A stretch of DNA of 64,000 nt from Gamarada debralockiae. Taxonomy: Eukaryota; Ascomycota; Leotiomycetes; Helotiales; Hyphodiscaceae. Where the stretch lies: NCBI GenBank assembly GCA_002803225.1, contig NXFV01001469.1, positions 36,188 to 100,187 of the forward strand. Reading direction: 5' to 3'. The position numbers and the translations under genes are program-made. Positions 22,331 through 32,120 of this stretch are shown here, piece after piece. Each line of letters begins with the position of its first letter. Position 1 is the stretch's first letter. The notes under the pieces are model-generated. The model saw nothing but the letters and a program-made list of their open reading frames with translations, was not told the origin of the DNA and searched no databases.

Positions 22331-22515
22331 TGTACCTTCACTGCACAGTGGGATCAAGTCAGTGCAGGTATTCCGCAAGCATACTACGGGACCTGCATAG
22401 CCGGCTTCCCCAATTTCTTCGTTCTGATGGGCTTCAATACACTTTTGGGGCCAATCTGCCCGCTATCCGTGAAAGCTTTGCACATCCGGGCTGGCATACG
22501 AAAGTAAGTTTGTGA
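22331..22515 (+). pseudogene. flavin monooxygenase, 3' piece of the split pseudogene
   Basis: The frame reads FTAQWDQVSAGIPQAYYG, then TCIAGFPNFFVLMGFNTLLG, matching the family's AQAYFGT and PGFPNFFxLxGPNT blocks (GPNT here is GFNT). It continues exactly where the piece ending at 18358 stops, on the same strand. After NTLLG the similarity fades and the frame closes at 22515. Confidence 0.7.
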
Positions 22516-22636
22516 TGGAAGAAATCATCCACTTAGATGGTGATAAGAGGGAAGATAGATACGATATTGGTGTAGATATGTAATGAGTACCCCGACACCC
22601 GAAATGCATACAAATACGCCATCGCCATGCCGAAAT

Positions 22637-23795
22637 CTACAATCTTGCCAGAATCTCTGCTTCATGGGCAGTCTCGGCATGCATACCAGTCTGTCCTTCC
22701 ACTCTCCTGGGTTCGACCTTATCCTCCCACTCCATAACCTTTACAAGCCTTCTCCAAGACTCCACCGCTCTCTCTGCGTGCTCCTTTGGGACTGCTACCC
22801 TTTCTTCCAGTAGACTTCTATTGAACAGTTCCATCGAAATCCACCCCTTATATCCCAGTCCGTCTTTCTCATCACAGATAGCCTTCAATATATCCACAAC
22901 AGGCAAATATCCCCCTCGTTCCTCCTCACAAATAAACAATCTCGAATTCCGACTCCAACTCATCCTAGGTTTCTGCCCCTTAACATGAAAAGGATGGTTC
23001 TCATCCAACGGCCTATTCAATCTCTCCGCATCAACAACCTGCACATAAAATACCTTCTTAACATCAATCTCCCTAACCATCCTCCGCATACTCTCCTTGA
23101 AAACCACATCCGCATTTTCCACTTTCCCCGTCGGACTCGCAGGATCCGCCCATTCGCGTCCAGCGATGTTAAATGTATCCAAACACATCCCGAAATTATC
23201 TCGATCAACGGCTTTTACCACATCCCATGCTTTCTTCCACGTATCGTTGAAAGTACCAAAACATAGATTCTCGTAGGCGAATTTATACGGCGGATTCTCC
23301 TTCGCTCCTAAATCTGCAATCTGCCTTAAATCCCTCGCAACGATATCAATATCGCCCGTAACGCCTTCTGTCATAAATGTACAGGGGATCTGTATGATAT
23401 TTGTCCCCAATATCCTGCCGACTTCAAACCATACCTTCAAGTCTTGCAGCTTTTGAGCGCGGACAGTAGGATCGAGACGGCCTTCGAAATCGCTGAAGGG
23501 ACCGAGGGCCATAATCTCAAGGTGTAGCGAGTCGCAGAGAGACCGGATTTGGTGGGCTGCGAGGAGCTGGTTTGTGGCTGTTGCGCCGCCGGGGAAGGTG
23601 GAGGCGAGGTAGAGGAGGTCTTCGTAGAATATTTCAATGCCCGAGAGGCCGGTGGTTGCGGCTGCGGTGAACTTTTGGGGGAGTTGGTGCGCCCATGCTC
23701 GCTGTTGCGTGTTAGATAGAGATGGATTGATGAGGGGTGAGGGGGGATGTACGCACGCCGAGAGACATGCTTGCTATTGCCGGTTTGTAAGACAT
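22637..23795 (-). CDS. qutC: 3-dehydroshikimate dehydratase
   Basis: Exons 23757-23795 and 22637-23701 give 367 aa. The 39-bp first exon encodes MSYKPAIASMSLG, which mirrors the start of Neurospora qa-4. Then come TTGLSGIEIFYEDLLYLA, QIRSLCDSLHLEIM, the sugar-phosphate isomerase barrel with GMCLDTFNIAGREWADP, and YKGWISMELFNRSLLE near the end. Metal-binding Glu, Asp and His positions of this TIM barrel are present in those motifs. The enzyme converts 3-dehydroshikimate to protocatechuate, the last quinate-specific step before the beta-ketoadipate pathway. It diverges from qutH. A TATATAA at 23803 sits too close to the ATG to be its core promoter. Gene symbol follows Aspergillus (qa-4 in Neurospora). 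Confidence 0.93.
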
Positions 23796-24749
23796 GGTTC
23801 CTGTATATAAGGCGCCAAGGCAGTGTTGAAAGAAGGAGGTCTATTCAGATACACAGCTATGGTACCTCTAACAGGTTCAGCCTGTAGTTGATTGATGAAG
23901 GTATTGAAGCCAAAAGAAAGACTTGTGATATAGAGTATGTCTCAGTGAGGAGTAGTCAGGAGATGAGACGGGACTGATGAAGACCAGAAGAACAAATCAG
24001 AACACAACGAGAGTCTCCCTACCAAAAGCATGCTTATCCTGTTATCTACCATCATATGATTCTGCCTACGGGCAACAGATCGAGAGGGTGGATAGCAGTG
24101 GTTAAGAACTTAAGAAGAACGTTACGGCCAGCGTCGGCAACAACTTGTTGCCTCAGTCTTCCCTCCTCTTCACTCACCCCCTAGATAAGGAGCGCGGAAT
24201 CCACTGCGCCCCAACATGTGAAGTACCCATAACCCCAGTGGAGGGTAATTGGGTAACTTTGCCCCTGTAGGATGATGGTGAGGAGTGGTTGTCGGGGCTT
24301 TGAGACGATTGTGGCCGTCTTCTTAAAGATTTAGCCAGAGGGAAATGATTTATGCGAAGGATTCGGCAGTGTCGTGCAGCGCGAAACCTTCCCCTCCGGA
24401 AAATTGAATCTTGCATTACTGCAGCCTCAATCTGTTGAGATCTTGTCATGCAGATTCCCCCATTCCTCCAAGGCTGACTCGAGAGGACTCCCGTGGCTGT
24501 TCCGTGGCCCCTGAACCTGGGGAGTGCGTCGTGGTGATATCCACAACCAAGTCGGGGCTCACGCCGGCCTTCTCTTTACGCGTGATCGTATGTATCGAGC
24601 GTCACGGTGTTTATTTAGGTAAGAGGGTACCTAATACTCTGCCAAAAGTGAGGTTTTCGTTCCTTCTTTCCTTTCTTCTCATTTCTCCAAACTCACCACT
24701 CACTCCAACCTCGATCAACTCATCAACACGACTCCTCACCACCAGCACC
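23796..24749. promoter_or_regulatory. qutC-qutH divergent promoter
   Basis: 954 bp between start codons. It contains an inverted repeat, TTAGGTA-6 nt-TACCTAA, at 24615-24634, and a TTATCC half-site at about 24,032 preceded by ATGC, matching the right half of the published QA-1F/QUTA consensus GGRTAARYRYTTATCC. Binding is an inference. Confidence 0.45.
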
Positions 24750-25847
24750 ATGACCTCCTCTCTCAACATAGCAATCATAGGAGGCGGTCTCATAGGACCT
24801 CGACACGCCCAATCCGTTATCCGGAACCCTTCCACGTCCCTCACCGCACTCGTCGACCCCGCTCCTCACGGCCCTCAAACCGCCTCCACCCTCCAAACCT
24901 CCCACTACTCTTCGATCCCCGCCCTCCTTTCCTCCCCGCATCGCCCCGACGCAGCGATAATCTGCACGCCGAATAAAACACACGTACACCTCTCCCTCGA
25001 GCTCATAGCAGCCGGCATACATGTTTTGGTCGAGAAGCCGATTTCTACTTCTATACCTGACGGCAGGCAATTGATTGAAGCTGCGAACGCAAAAGGAGTG
25101 AAGTTATTGGTAGGGCACCATAGACGGTTTAATCCGTATTTGCTAGCAGCGAAGAGAGAGGTGGAGAAGGGCGGTTTGGGGACGATAATTGCGGTTCAAG
25201 GAACATGGTGTTTGCGGAAACCGGACGAGTATTTTGACGGGATTGGAGAGTGGCGACGGAATGGGGAGAGTGGAGGTGTGGTGTTGATCAATCTCATTCA
25301 TGAGGTTGATTTGCTGCAATATCTACTTGGGCCTATCGTTTTAGTGTCGGCGATGCCAACGCGCAAGACGAGAGGGTTTGATGCTGAAGAGGGAGCGGCA
25401 ATTATGCTGCGCTTTGAAAGCGGAGCTGTAGGGACTTTCATATTAAGTGATGCGGTCCCTAGCCCATGGAATTTCGAAGCAGGCACAGGAGAGAACCCCA
25501 CCGTCCCACACGTAACAAAAGACTCTGGAGCGGGAGGCTTTTACCGCATTATGGGAACGGAGGCTTCTCTGAGCGTCCCGGATTTAACGAGGTGGAGTTA
25601 TGATGGGAAGGAGAATAAGAGTTGGACAGAAGCGTTGAAGAGGGATGATTTGGGGGTGGATAAAGAGAATGTGCCGTTCGATTTGCAGGTTCAGCACTTT
25701 TATGAAGTAATTACGAATGGAGCGGGCCCGAGCTGTACGGGTGAGGAGGGATTAAGGGCTATGGTTGTTTGTGAGGCTATTAAGAAGGCGATGGGGAGTG
25801 GGTTACCGGTTGAGATTAATGGGTTTGAGATTGTGGAGAAGACATAA
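24750..25847 (+). CDS. qutH: Gfo/Idh/MocA-family oxidoreductase of the quinate cluster (QutH-like)
   Basis: A single exon of 365 aa. I chose the ATG at 24750 (MTSSLNIAIIGGG) because the nucleotide-binding GGGLIG then falls at residues 11-16; the open frame extends upstream but without domain content. EKP at 95-97 (HVLVEKPIS) is the family's catalytic-lysine motif, followed by GHHRRFNPYLLAAK and INLIHEVDLLQYLLG. Family members are NAD(P)-dependent dehydrogenases of sugars, inositols and related polyols. Aspergillus clusters carry a similar gene annotated as quinate utilisation oxidoreductase; its reaction is not settled. It is convergent with the permease gene, with stop codons 315 bp apart. 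Confidence 0.85.
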   Translation: MTSSLNIAIIGGGLIGPRHAQSVIRNPSTSLTALVDPAPHGPQTASTLQTSHYSSIPALLSSPHRPDAAIICTPNKTHVHLSLELIAAGIHVLVEKPISTSIPDGRQLIEAANAKGVKLLVGHHRRFNPYLLAAKREVEKGGLGTIIAVQGTWCLRKPDEYFDGIGEWRRNGESGGVVLINLIHEVDLLQYLLGPIVLVSAMPTRKTRGFDAEEGAAIMLRFESGAVGTFILSDAVPSPWNFEAGTGENPTVPHVTKDSGAGGFYRIMGTEASLSVPDLTRWSYDGKENKSWTEALKRDDLGVDKENVPFDLQVQHFYEVITNGAGPSCTGEEGLRAMVVCEAIKKAMGSGLPVEINGFEIVEKT

Positions 25848-26162
25848 AAGTGTCTTGTCTCATGATTTGCTTCAACATGTTTGTGACACTGCACACTCTC
25901 TTCTCTTAGGCAACCAAATACAGGAGCTGAGCTTCCGAACCTGCTAAAGAAGTATGGTCTGTGAAACTTTGATTTGATTTTAGATTGATTGTTGCTATCT
26001 ATTAAGTGGATATCAGCACACAAAGCGACCAGGAAAAGAGAGCAATTTTGAAGTATCTTGGTAATGAAATATTCGTATAATCGTAACAGTTCTACTTCAT
26101 ACAGATATGAGATATGCGTCATGTATGCCCATCCATCTATCCCAAACTCTCCCAATAAATGC
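25848..26162. other. convergent 3' region between qutH and qutD
   Basis: Holds both 3' untranslated regions. No further gene or clear terminator structure. Confidence 0.4.
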
Positions 26163-27899
26163 TCAAACAATCTCAACATGCGCCGCTTTCTCCCCCAGCT
26201 CCTCTTTACTCAATCCCAGACCGGACCCCTCAACATTATGTCTAAAAATCTCTTCATCCTCCTTCAACTCCTTCATAACAACCGTATGCGCCGTTCTCGG
26301 CGTTAACTCCCTACTGAACAGTCTATCCATGGACTCTAACGGAATGCCCTTCGTCTCCGGCAGCAAGAAAAATACGAATACAATCGAGCATATCATCAGG
26401 CTCGCAAAGAAGAAATACACTCCATAGCCCATAGAAGTAAACATCTGCGGCGTGAATCGAGCCACTAGAAAATTAAACAGCCAATTTGAGGCTGCGGCGA
26501 ATGCTTGACCGAGTGTACGAACGTTTTGGGGAAACATCTCGGAGTTGTAGACCCACGGTGTCCCGTTCCAGGACGGCGTATAGAATATCGTCCAGAGGTA
26601 GAAGAATGCCATTGCGCTGATGCCGCCGGTGGAGAGTTTGCCAGATACGGAAGGGTGGTGTGCTGGGTCTGCGATCTTGATGTAGGCGCCGACGTAGTAG
26701 AGACAGATGGCTCCTCCCAAGGCCCCGTACATGAGCAAGTTCCTTCGTCCGAGTCTGTCGATCAGGAAGAAGAGCCAGACAATTGTAACTATGGCTTTTA
26801 TGACTCCGAAAATTCCAGTAGTCAGAAGAGAAGTGTTCGTGCCAGTGATACCGATGGACTTGAAGATTGTAGGCGAGTAGTAATTGATAGCGTTAATTCC
26901 AGAAGTGTTCTGCCAGAAGAAGAGAGAGCAGCCGAGGAAGAAACGGTAAGTGACTTTGGGGTTGTTGGTGAGTGCGCGGAAGGGCTGCCAGAATCCGAGA
27001 CCAACTGTTGAAGCTTGGTATTCAATGGCTGCATCGATGGCGGATACTTCTTCGAGCATGTAGATGTGATCATCTGGGAGGTTGCGAATCCAGCAGAGGT
27101 TCCTGAGGGCCTTTGAGCGTTGATCTTTGGTCATGAGCCAGCGGGGTGATTCTTTGATGAAAAAAAGGCCGATGAACATCATTCCAGCGGGAATGATTTG
27201 TACTGCAAAGGGAATTATCCATTGTGCGTGGGAGGGTTTCATTGTGGTACTGACTCCGTACTGTTGCAAAGTCAGTAAATTTCCGGTCTGCTGCTCAGAT
27301 TGTGTAACTCACGTTGATCCAGAATCCAACAACGCCTCCAACTTGCCATCCCATTTCATACAATCCAACCAATCTCCCACGAATAGCAGGAGGAGCAAGT
27401 TCGGAAATGTAAATAGGGGTCAAGTTCGAAGCTCCTCCAACTCCAATTCCGGCCAACGTGCGTCCAGCGTACAACAGGCCAAGTCCTCGCTTGCCATTGG
27501 CACCGAGCATGAGACCAGCACCCAAGATGAAAACGGCAGAAAAGATTTGGAGACCCTTCTTGCGTCCAAGATAGTGACCAGCGGCGTAGGCAAAGAATGC
27601 TCCGAAGAAAGCACCTGCTTGATAGCAAGACACGATATTCTCAGAGATCAAATCTGCTTGCTCGACAGAGTATTGGGCCCAGTCGAATTCCGTCTTGAAT
27701 GAAGCGAGAGCTAGAGTTCCACCGATAAAGGCAGAATCATATCCTATCATCACGGCGCAGAATGCAGCACTGAACGATTATTAGCGATGCTTTGGTGAGT
27801 CATGGAGCAGGAAACTTACACCGTGGCACAGATATAGACTCTCCAATTATAGACACATTTTGGCGTAGGCCTATCTTCTACAAGTGCTAAGATACCCAT
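26163..27899 (-). CDS. qutD: quinate permease, MFS sugar-transporter family
   Basis: Exons 27820-27899, 27313-27769 and 26163-27260 give 544 aa, the usual size for QutD/Qa-y. The start reads MGILALVEDRP and YNWRVYICAT, near-identical in style to fungal quinate permeases. Twelve membrane spans are apparent. Signature motifs are GYDSAFIGGTLAL, GRKKG, GRTLAGIGVGGASNLTPIY, PAIRGRLVG, KESPRWLMTK, DRLGRRNLL and the closing PETKG. The cytoplasmic tail carries Lys/Glu-rich sequence suited to regulated turnover. It is a plasma-membrane proton symporter by family. Position between qutH and qutB supports quinate as substrate. No lesion seen. Confidence 0.92.
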
Positions 27900-29262
27900 T
27901 ATGAGACGGGGAAAGAGACTTCTTTCAAGATATTGTTGACTCAGGGAGTGAGTTGGTTGGCGAGTGCCAACGAGAGAAAACTCTTCTGGGCACAGTGTTG
28001 GCGGATTCGGCTGAACTTCAGCGCCTGTGCTTTCTGCACTCTAGAAAAAGATGAAGAGAAGAAAGAGGAAGTCGATGATGAATCTGGAGAAAGAGACTTA
28101 CAACTCGTAACGGAACACCCATCTTATATATGAATCTACTTTAGTAGTAGAGTCTACGACGGACTCGAGATGATCTGAAGTACGCCATCCGTCAGGGCAG
28201 GTCTGGGGTTCCGGGGTGTGGGAAAGTGCCTGGCGCAGTGACTTGGCGGGGCCCAGCCCACGCCAAGACTCACCTGTGTGGACTACGGTGGACACTGGGG
28301 CAGAAGATTCTTCCATGGGAAATGGCCGAAATGGAGGAGAGTTAGGGAGACCCATGGGGCTGGATGTCTCCTCGGATGTCGGGATATTTCGAACTGGAAA
28401 AAATGAGGCTTGGAAGGCTTGAAGATGGAGACTTACTTTTTCGCCGTTCAGGATCTTATCCGATAGATTTAATATCGAGCTAGATAGAGACCACTGAGTC
28501 TAGGCACGTCTCTCACTTTAGATACTCGACATAGTGAACAAGCGTTCTCTCCTTCCAGAAGCTCTTCCAACTACCGTAGAAGCTTGTCAATAATGTCAAG
28601 ATGGTTCTGACAGATGACAATTTGCTTGCATGGACAGACGTTGATGGATTTCAATCGATTCTGAATCGGCCTCAGGAAGAGTGTTTAAGGGTGTGGTTGC
28701 CCGACGATTGGCCGCTACGCGGGGACTGAAGGGGCAATCTCAGCATCAAACTCCACTTTTGGTCACCCGGAGACACCCCACCTCCCAAGACAATGGTTTC
28801 AAGGCTGCCCAGCGGCGGATAAATAATTAACAATCTCCTCATCAAGGCCACGACCTCTATTTGCCTTTTGGTTTGACGTCTCTCCAGTGCTCATTCTTCA
28901 TCGGATGGGTTCGTTACGAGTACATTCGAGTCGCACCTGATAGATTGCCGCGTTCCGGGAAAGCGTTTGATCTCTTCGTGCACACTCGCACTCTTTCCAT
29001 ATCTCAATCTCAATCACGATAATAGATAGAGAACTTTCTTCTTGGCGGAATATATCCTCTATCTTCATGCACATTGTCGGACTCACCGAGAGACATCATC
29101 GTCCATTTTGTTCTCTCACAGCTGGTCCTTCCACATTACCCCTCATTTTTGGCTTAATCCATTTTACAGCACCTGGTTTCTGGATTCCAGCGATATCCTT
29201 TCCACTCCAACGGTATCTCTTCTCTCGAAACCTTTAAGAAGCTCGATTTATTTTAGACAAAC
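27900..29262. promoter_or_regulatory. qutD-qutB divergent promoter
   Basis: 1.36 kb between start codons. GGATCTTATCC at 28451-28461 is a GGAT/ATCC inverted pair. GGATAAATAATTAACA at 28817-28832 keeps the left half of the QA-1F/QUTA consensus (12 of 16 positions by my count). The last 200 bp before qutB are pyrimidine-rich, as in many fungal promoters. Operator function is inferred. Confidence 0.4.
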
Positions 29263-30261
29263 ATGTCTCAGCCACAAACAATGCTCGCATCAGCTCCAGA
29301 TGCTCACGCTTCACAACCTTCCTCAGAACTCGCTCCCCCATCACCAGACACAACCCATCTTGACCGCGTCCTCTACCTCTTCGGCTACCCTATCTCGCAC
29401 TCCCTCAGCCCTCTCTTCCACGGCACAGTCTATTCAAACCTACACCTGAAATACGAGCAATTCCTCTATGAATCCAAATCCCTCTCATCATGTCTCGCCT
29501 TGACCCACGATCCCAAGTTCCTCGGCGCTTCGGTAACAATGCCATTCAAAGTCGCTATAATACCACACCTCGATTCCCTCACCCCGGAAGCGGCAGCAAT
29601 CGGAGCCGTGAACACAATATGGTGGAATACCACACCTCAAGGCAAACGCCAACTCTGCGGCACGAACACAGATTGTGTGGGGATACGTGAAGCTATTCTG
29701 CGGAATGTGGATAAGGAACAAGTGGAGAAGATGAAGGGGAAAGCTGGGATGGTGATTGGAGGAGGGGGAACGAGTAGAGCGGCTGTTTATGCGTTGAAGA
29801 CTTTTTTGGGATGTACGGAGGTTTATTTGGTGAATAGGGATAAGAGCGAAGTTGATGCTGTCATCACAGAATGCAGCAGTGTTGGCCTTGGATCTGGCTT
29901 GCAATACGTTTCCACGCCCCAGCAAGCAGAGAGTCTACCAGCGCCTGCCGTGATCGTGAGCGCTATCCCTGATTTCCCTCCCAAAACGGAAGACGAGATT
30001 AGGACGCGGAAGGTTGTTGAGATTTTGCTTGGGAAAGAAGAGAAAGGTGCGATTTTGGAAATGTGTTATCACCCGAGTCCAAAGACGGAAATAGATAGAA
30101 TAGCGAGGAAGAATGGATGGCAGGTTATTCCGGGGAGTCAAGCGATGATTTGGCAGGGCTTTGAGCAAGATCGTGTTTGGCTGGGAAAGGGTATGAGCGA
30201 ATTACCGGTGGAGAAGGTTAAAGAGGTTATTGCTGCCAAGTTGGCGAAGTCGAACCTTTAG
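29263..30261 (+). CDS. qutB: quinate/shikimate 5-dehydrogenase
   Basis: A single exon of 332 aa; Neurospora qa-3 is 321. Substrate-binding SHSLSP lies at 45-50. The catalytic Lys96 is in VTMPFK, Asn117 in GAVNT and Asp137 in NTDC. The NAD-binding loop GGGGTSRAA starts at 166, and NRD at 191-193 lacks the arginines typical of NADPH enzymes, which suits an NAD-dependent catabolic quinate dehydrogenase. The tail PGSQAMIWQGFEQ is also typical. It oxidises quinate to 3-dehydroquinate and shikimate to 3-dehydroshikimate. The N-terminal 30 residues are Ser/Pro/Ala-rich and probably disordered. Confidence 0.94.
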   Translation: MSQPQTMLASAPDAHASQPSSELAPPSPDTTHLDRVLYLFGYPISHSLSPLFHGTVYSNLHLKYEQFLYESKSLSSCLALTHDPKFLGASVTMPFKVAIIPHLDSLTPEAAAIGAVNTIWWNTTPQGKRQLCGTNTDCVGIREAILRNVDKEQVEKMKGKAGMVIGGGGTSRAAVYALKTFLGCTEVYLVNRDKSEVDAVITECSSVGLGSGLQYVSTPQQAESLPAPAVIVSAIPDFPPKTEDEIRTRKVVEILLGKEEKGAILEMCYHPSPKTEIDRIARKNGWQVIPGSQAMIWQGFEQDRVWLGKGMSELPVEKVKEVIAAKLAKSNL

Positions 30262-30369
30262 TATAAATATTTAGATTGCATGAATTATGAGATATGGTAT
30301 ATGTGTTAATGGGGGATTGGGAGGGATTCTTGTCTATAATTGTGTCTAGTTGCATAGGATATAAAGAGC

Positions 30370-31608
30370 TTATGCTCCTGGACGAGAATAACCCAGACTC
30401 GATACCCGCTTCCACGTCTCTCTCACGACTCGTTCCTGTGCTTGCCTTCCTGTCTCATTCTCGCTATTTCCTGCGGGTCTAATCGCCAAATATAAACGGC
30501 TTCCCAATCGCACGTCTTCGATGGGATCTGATTCTGGGTTTGGAGGTGGGTTGGCGGTAGTGATGAGCCCGCCTGCTTCTCGTAGGATGCAGATACCGGC
30601 CGCGACGTCCCATTCCCAACAACCGCCCTCCCACCAAATATCAAAAGCTCCCGCCGCCACATACGCCAAATCCAGCGTCGCACTATTTACCATCAGCTCA
30701 TGCCACTTCCAAAGAAATATATGTGAAACCCACCTCCCTAAACTCCTAACCCCATGAACCATCCCTCCCTTCCCACCTCTCCCTCCAATCTCCGCTGCCA
30801 TATTCATAAAACTCCCAATTTTGCGATGCATATTCCCCTCCGGAATATCCCTCCTATCTTTCCCCCACTCACAGCTAAAGATACATCCCTTCGGCGCATT
30901 GGCCGGCAAGGGCGCTTTCGGAGAATTCACGTACGGGAGTCTCTTTCTGATTTTTGAGGGATGGGAGTCATCTTGCCAGGCGCCGTGTCCGGTGAGAGCG
31001 GAATAAGTGGTATCGAGGATAGGTTGGCAGATGACACCGATGATGGGTGAGCCGTTGAGGATGAAGGCGATGGACACGCAGAACATGGGGAATAGATGCG
31101 TGTAGTTCACTGTTCCGTCGAGGGGGTCGACGCACCATGTTGGTTCATGCTTAATCAAATATTCCTTGGAAGAGCCCTTAGAGTAGGTCTCCTCTCCGAT
31201 GAACCTATCCCCGAACCATTAGCATGATATCACGTGGTGGAGGATAGGAAAAGTACGAACGCATGGGTAGGGTATTTCTTCATGATTTCGTCTTTTACGA
31301 ATGCTTCGACATCTGGTGCATCTAATTAGCATTCTCCATACAGACTGAGGAGGTATGGGACCAAACCAAGATCTGTTTGCGTGACCTGAAATTCTCCGAA
31401 TGAGTATCATTGGATGAAGGAAGGTGAGAGGAGAACGTACAATGTCAACTGCATTCATTTTCTCCTCCATGACCCCCACATCCCTCCCACTCCGCTCTCC
31501 CGTGCGTTTCTCCACGCCATCAAGGAGGATCTTTCCTGCTCTTCTCCCCAGATCCAGTGCGAAAACATAGATAGCTTGGAGCTCTTTTTCACTTATCGAG
31601 TGCGCCAT
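30370..31608 (-). CDS. qutG: inositol-monophosphatase-like protein of the quinate cluster
   Basis: Exons 31441-31608, 31367-31385, 31261-31321 and 30370-31204 give 360 aa. Exons 2 and 3 are tiny (19 and 61 bp), so a single-frame view misses them; together they restore VTQTD, then DVEAFVKDEIMKKYPTH, then FIGEETYS. Metal-binding motifs of the family are all present: GEE, WCVDPLDGTVNY, and the second Asp motif in GGCWEWDVAAG. QutG/Qa-x is conserved in quinate clusters, but its substrate and need for growth on quinate are unclear. The third intron has a GTTCGT donor, which is less usual. Head-to-tail with qutA. Confidence 0.9.
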
Positions 31609-32120
31609 TGTCAGGCTCGTCCCGATCGCTCGTGCTGAAGCCTCAATGATCTTGTTAATGTGGTGTAGAGAGTTTGTACCGACGGTGATGAATTCTCGTG
31701 ACTCAAAGGAATTTTGATATTGCTGATGTGATGGTGGGATGAAATCTTGAGCTCTGATTTGCCCCGCAGTAGTGGGGCATTGTCGCTTACTGACGGCGAA
31801 AGGAGACCTTGTTCGGGGAAGAGCTTTACCGGTGCGCTGGGTTCCGCTATGATATAAGAGTATGAAGACCTGGAGATCTCGGAAGCTGAGCTGACTTGAC
31901 GGTCATATTAACAAGATTGATTAAGGCAGAGGTGACATCACATGGCCAATCTCCGACGTTGCCCTGGTCTCGTCCAGCGTACTGTAAAGGGCCTCTGAAA
32001 ATACATTGGCGATTCATAATGGCCTGGGGATATTATGTATAGGCATTATCATGATATGGGTACTGGAGGTGATCCCCGCCACTGTATATAGCCGTAAACA
32101 GGCGCAAAAATCCCATATCA
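31609..32120. promoter_or_regulatory. upstream region of qutG
   Basis: 512 bp between the qutA stop and the qutG start, both on the minus strand. No full QutA-type palindrome seen. No gene. Confidence 0.35.

Noticed and set aside
22201..22515. Small secreted protein starting MFCHPLITS
   Set aside because: It overlaps, in another frame, a clear monooxygenase fragment, which explains the sequence better.
23803..23809. TATATAA as core promoter of qutC
   Set aside because: It lies only about 8 bp before the ATG, too close for a transcription start upstream of the start codon.
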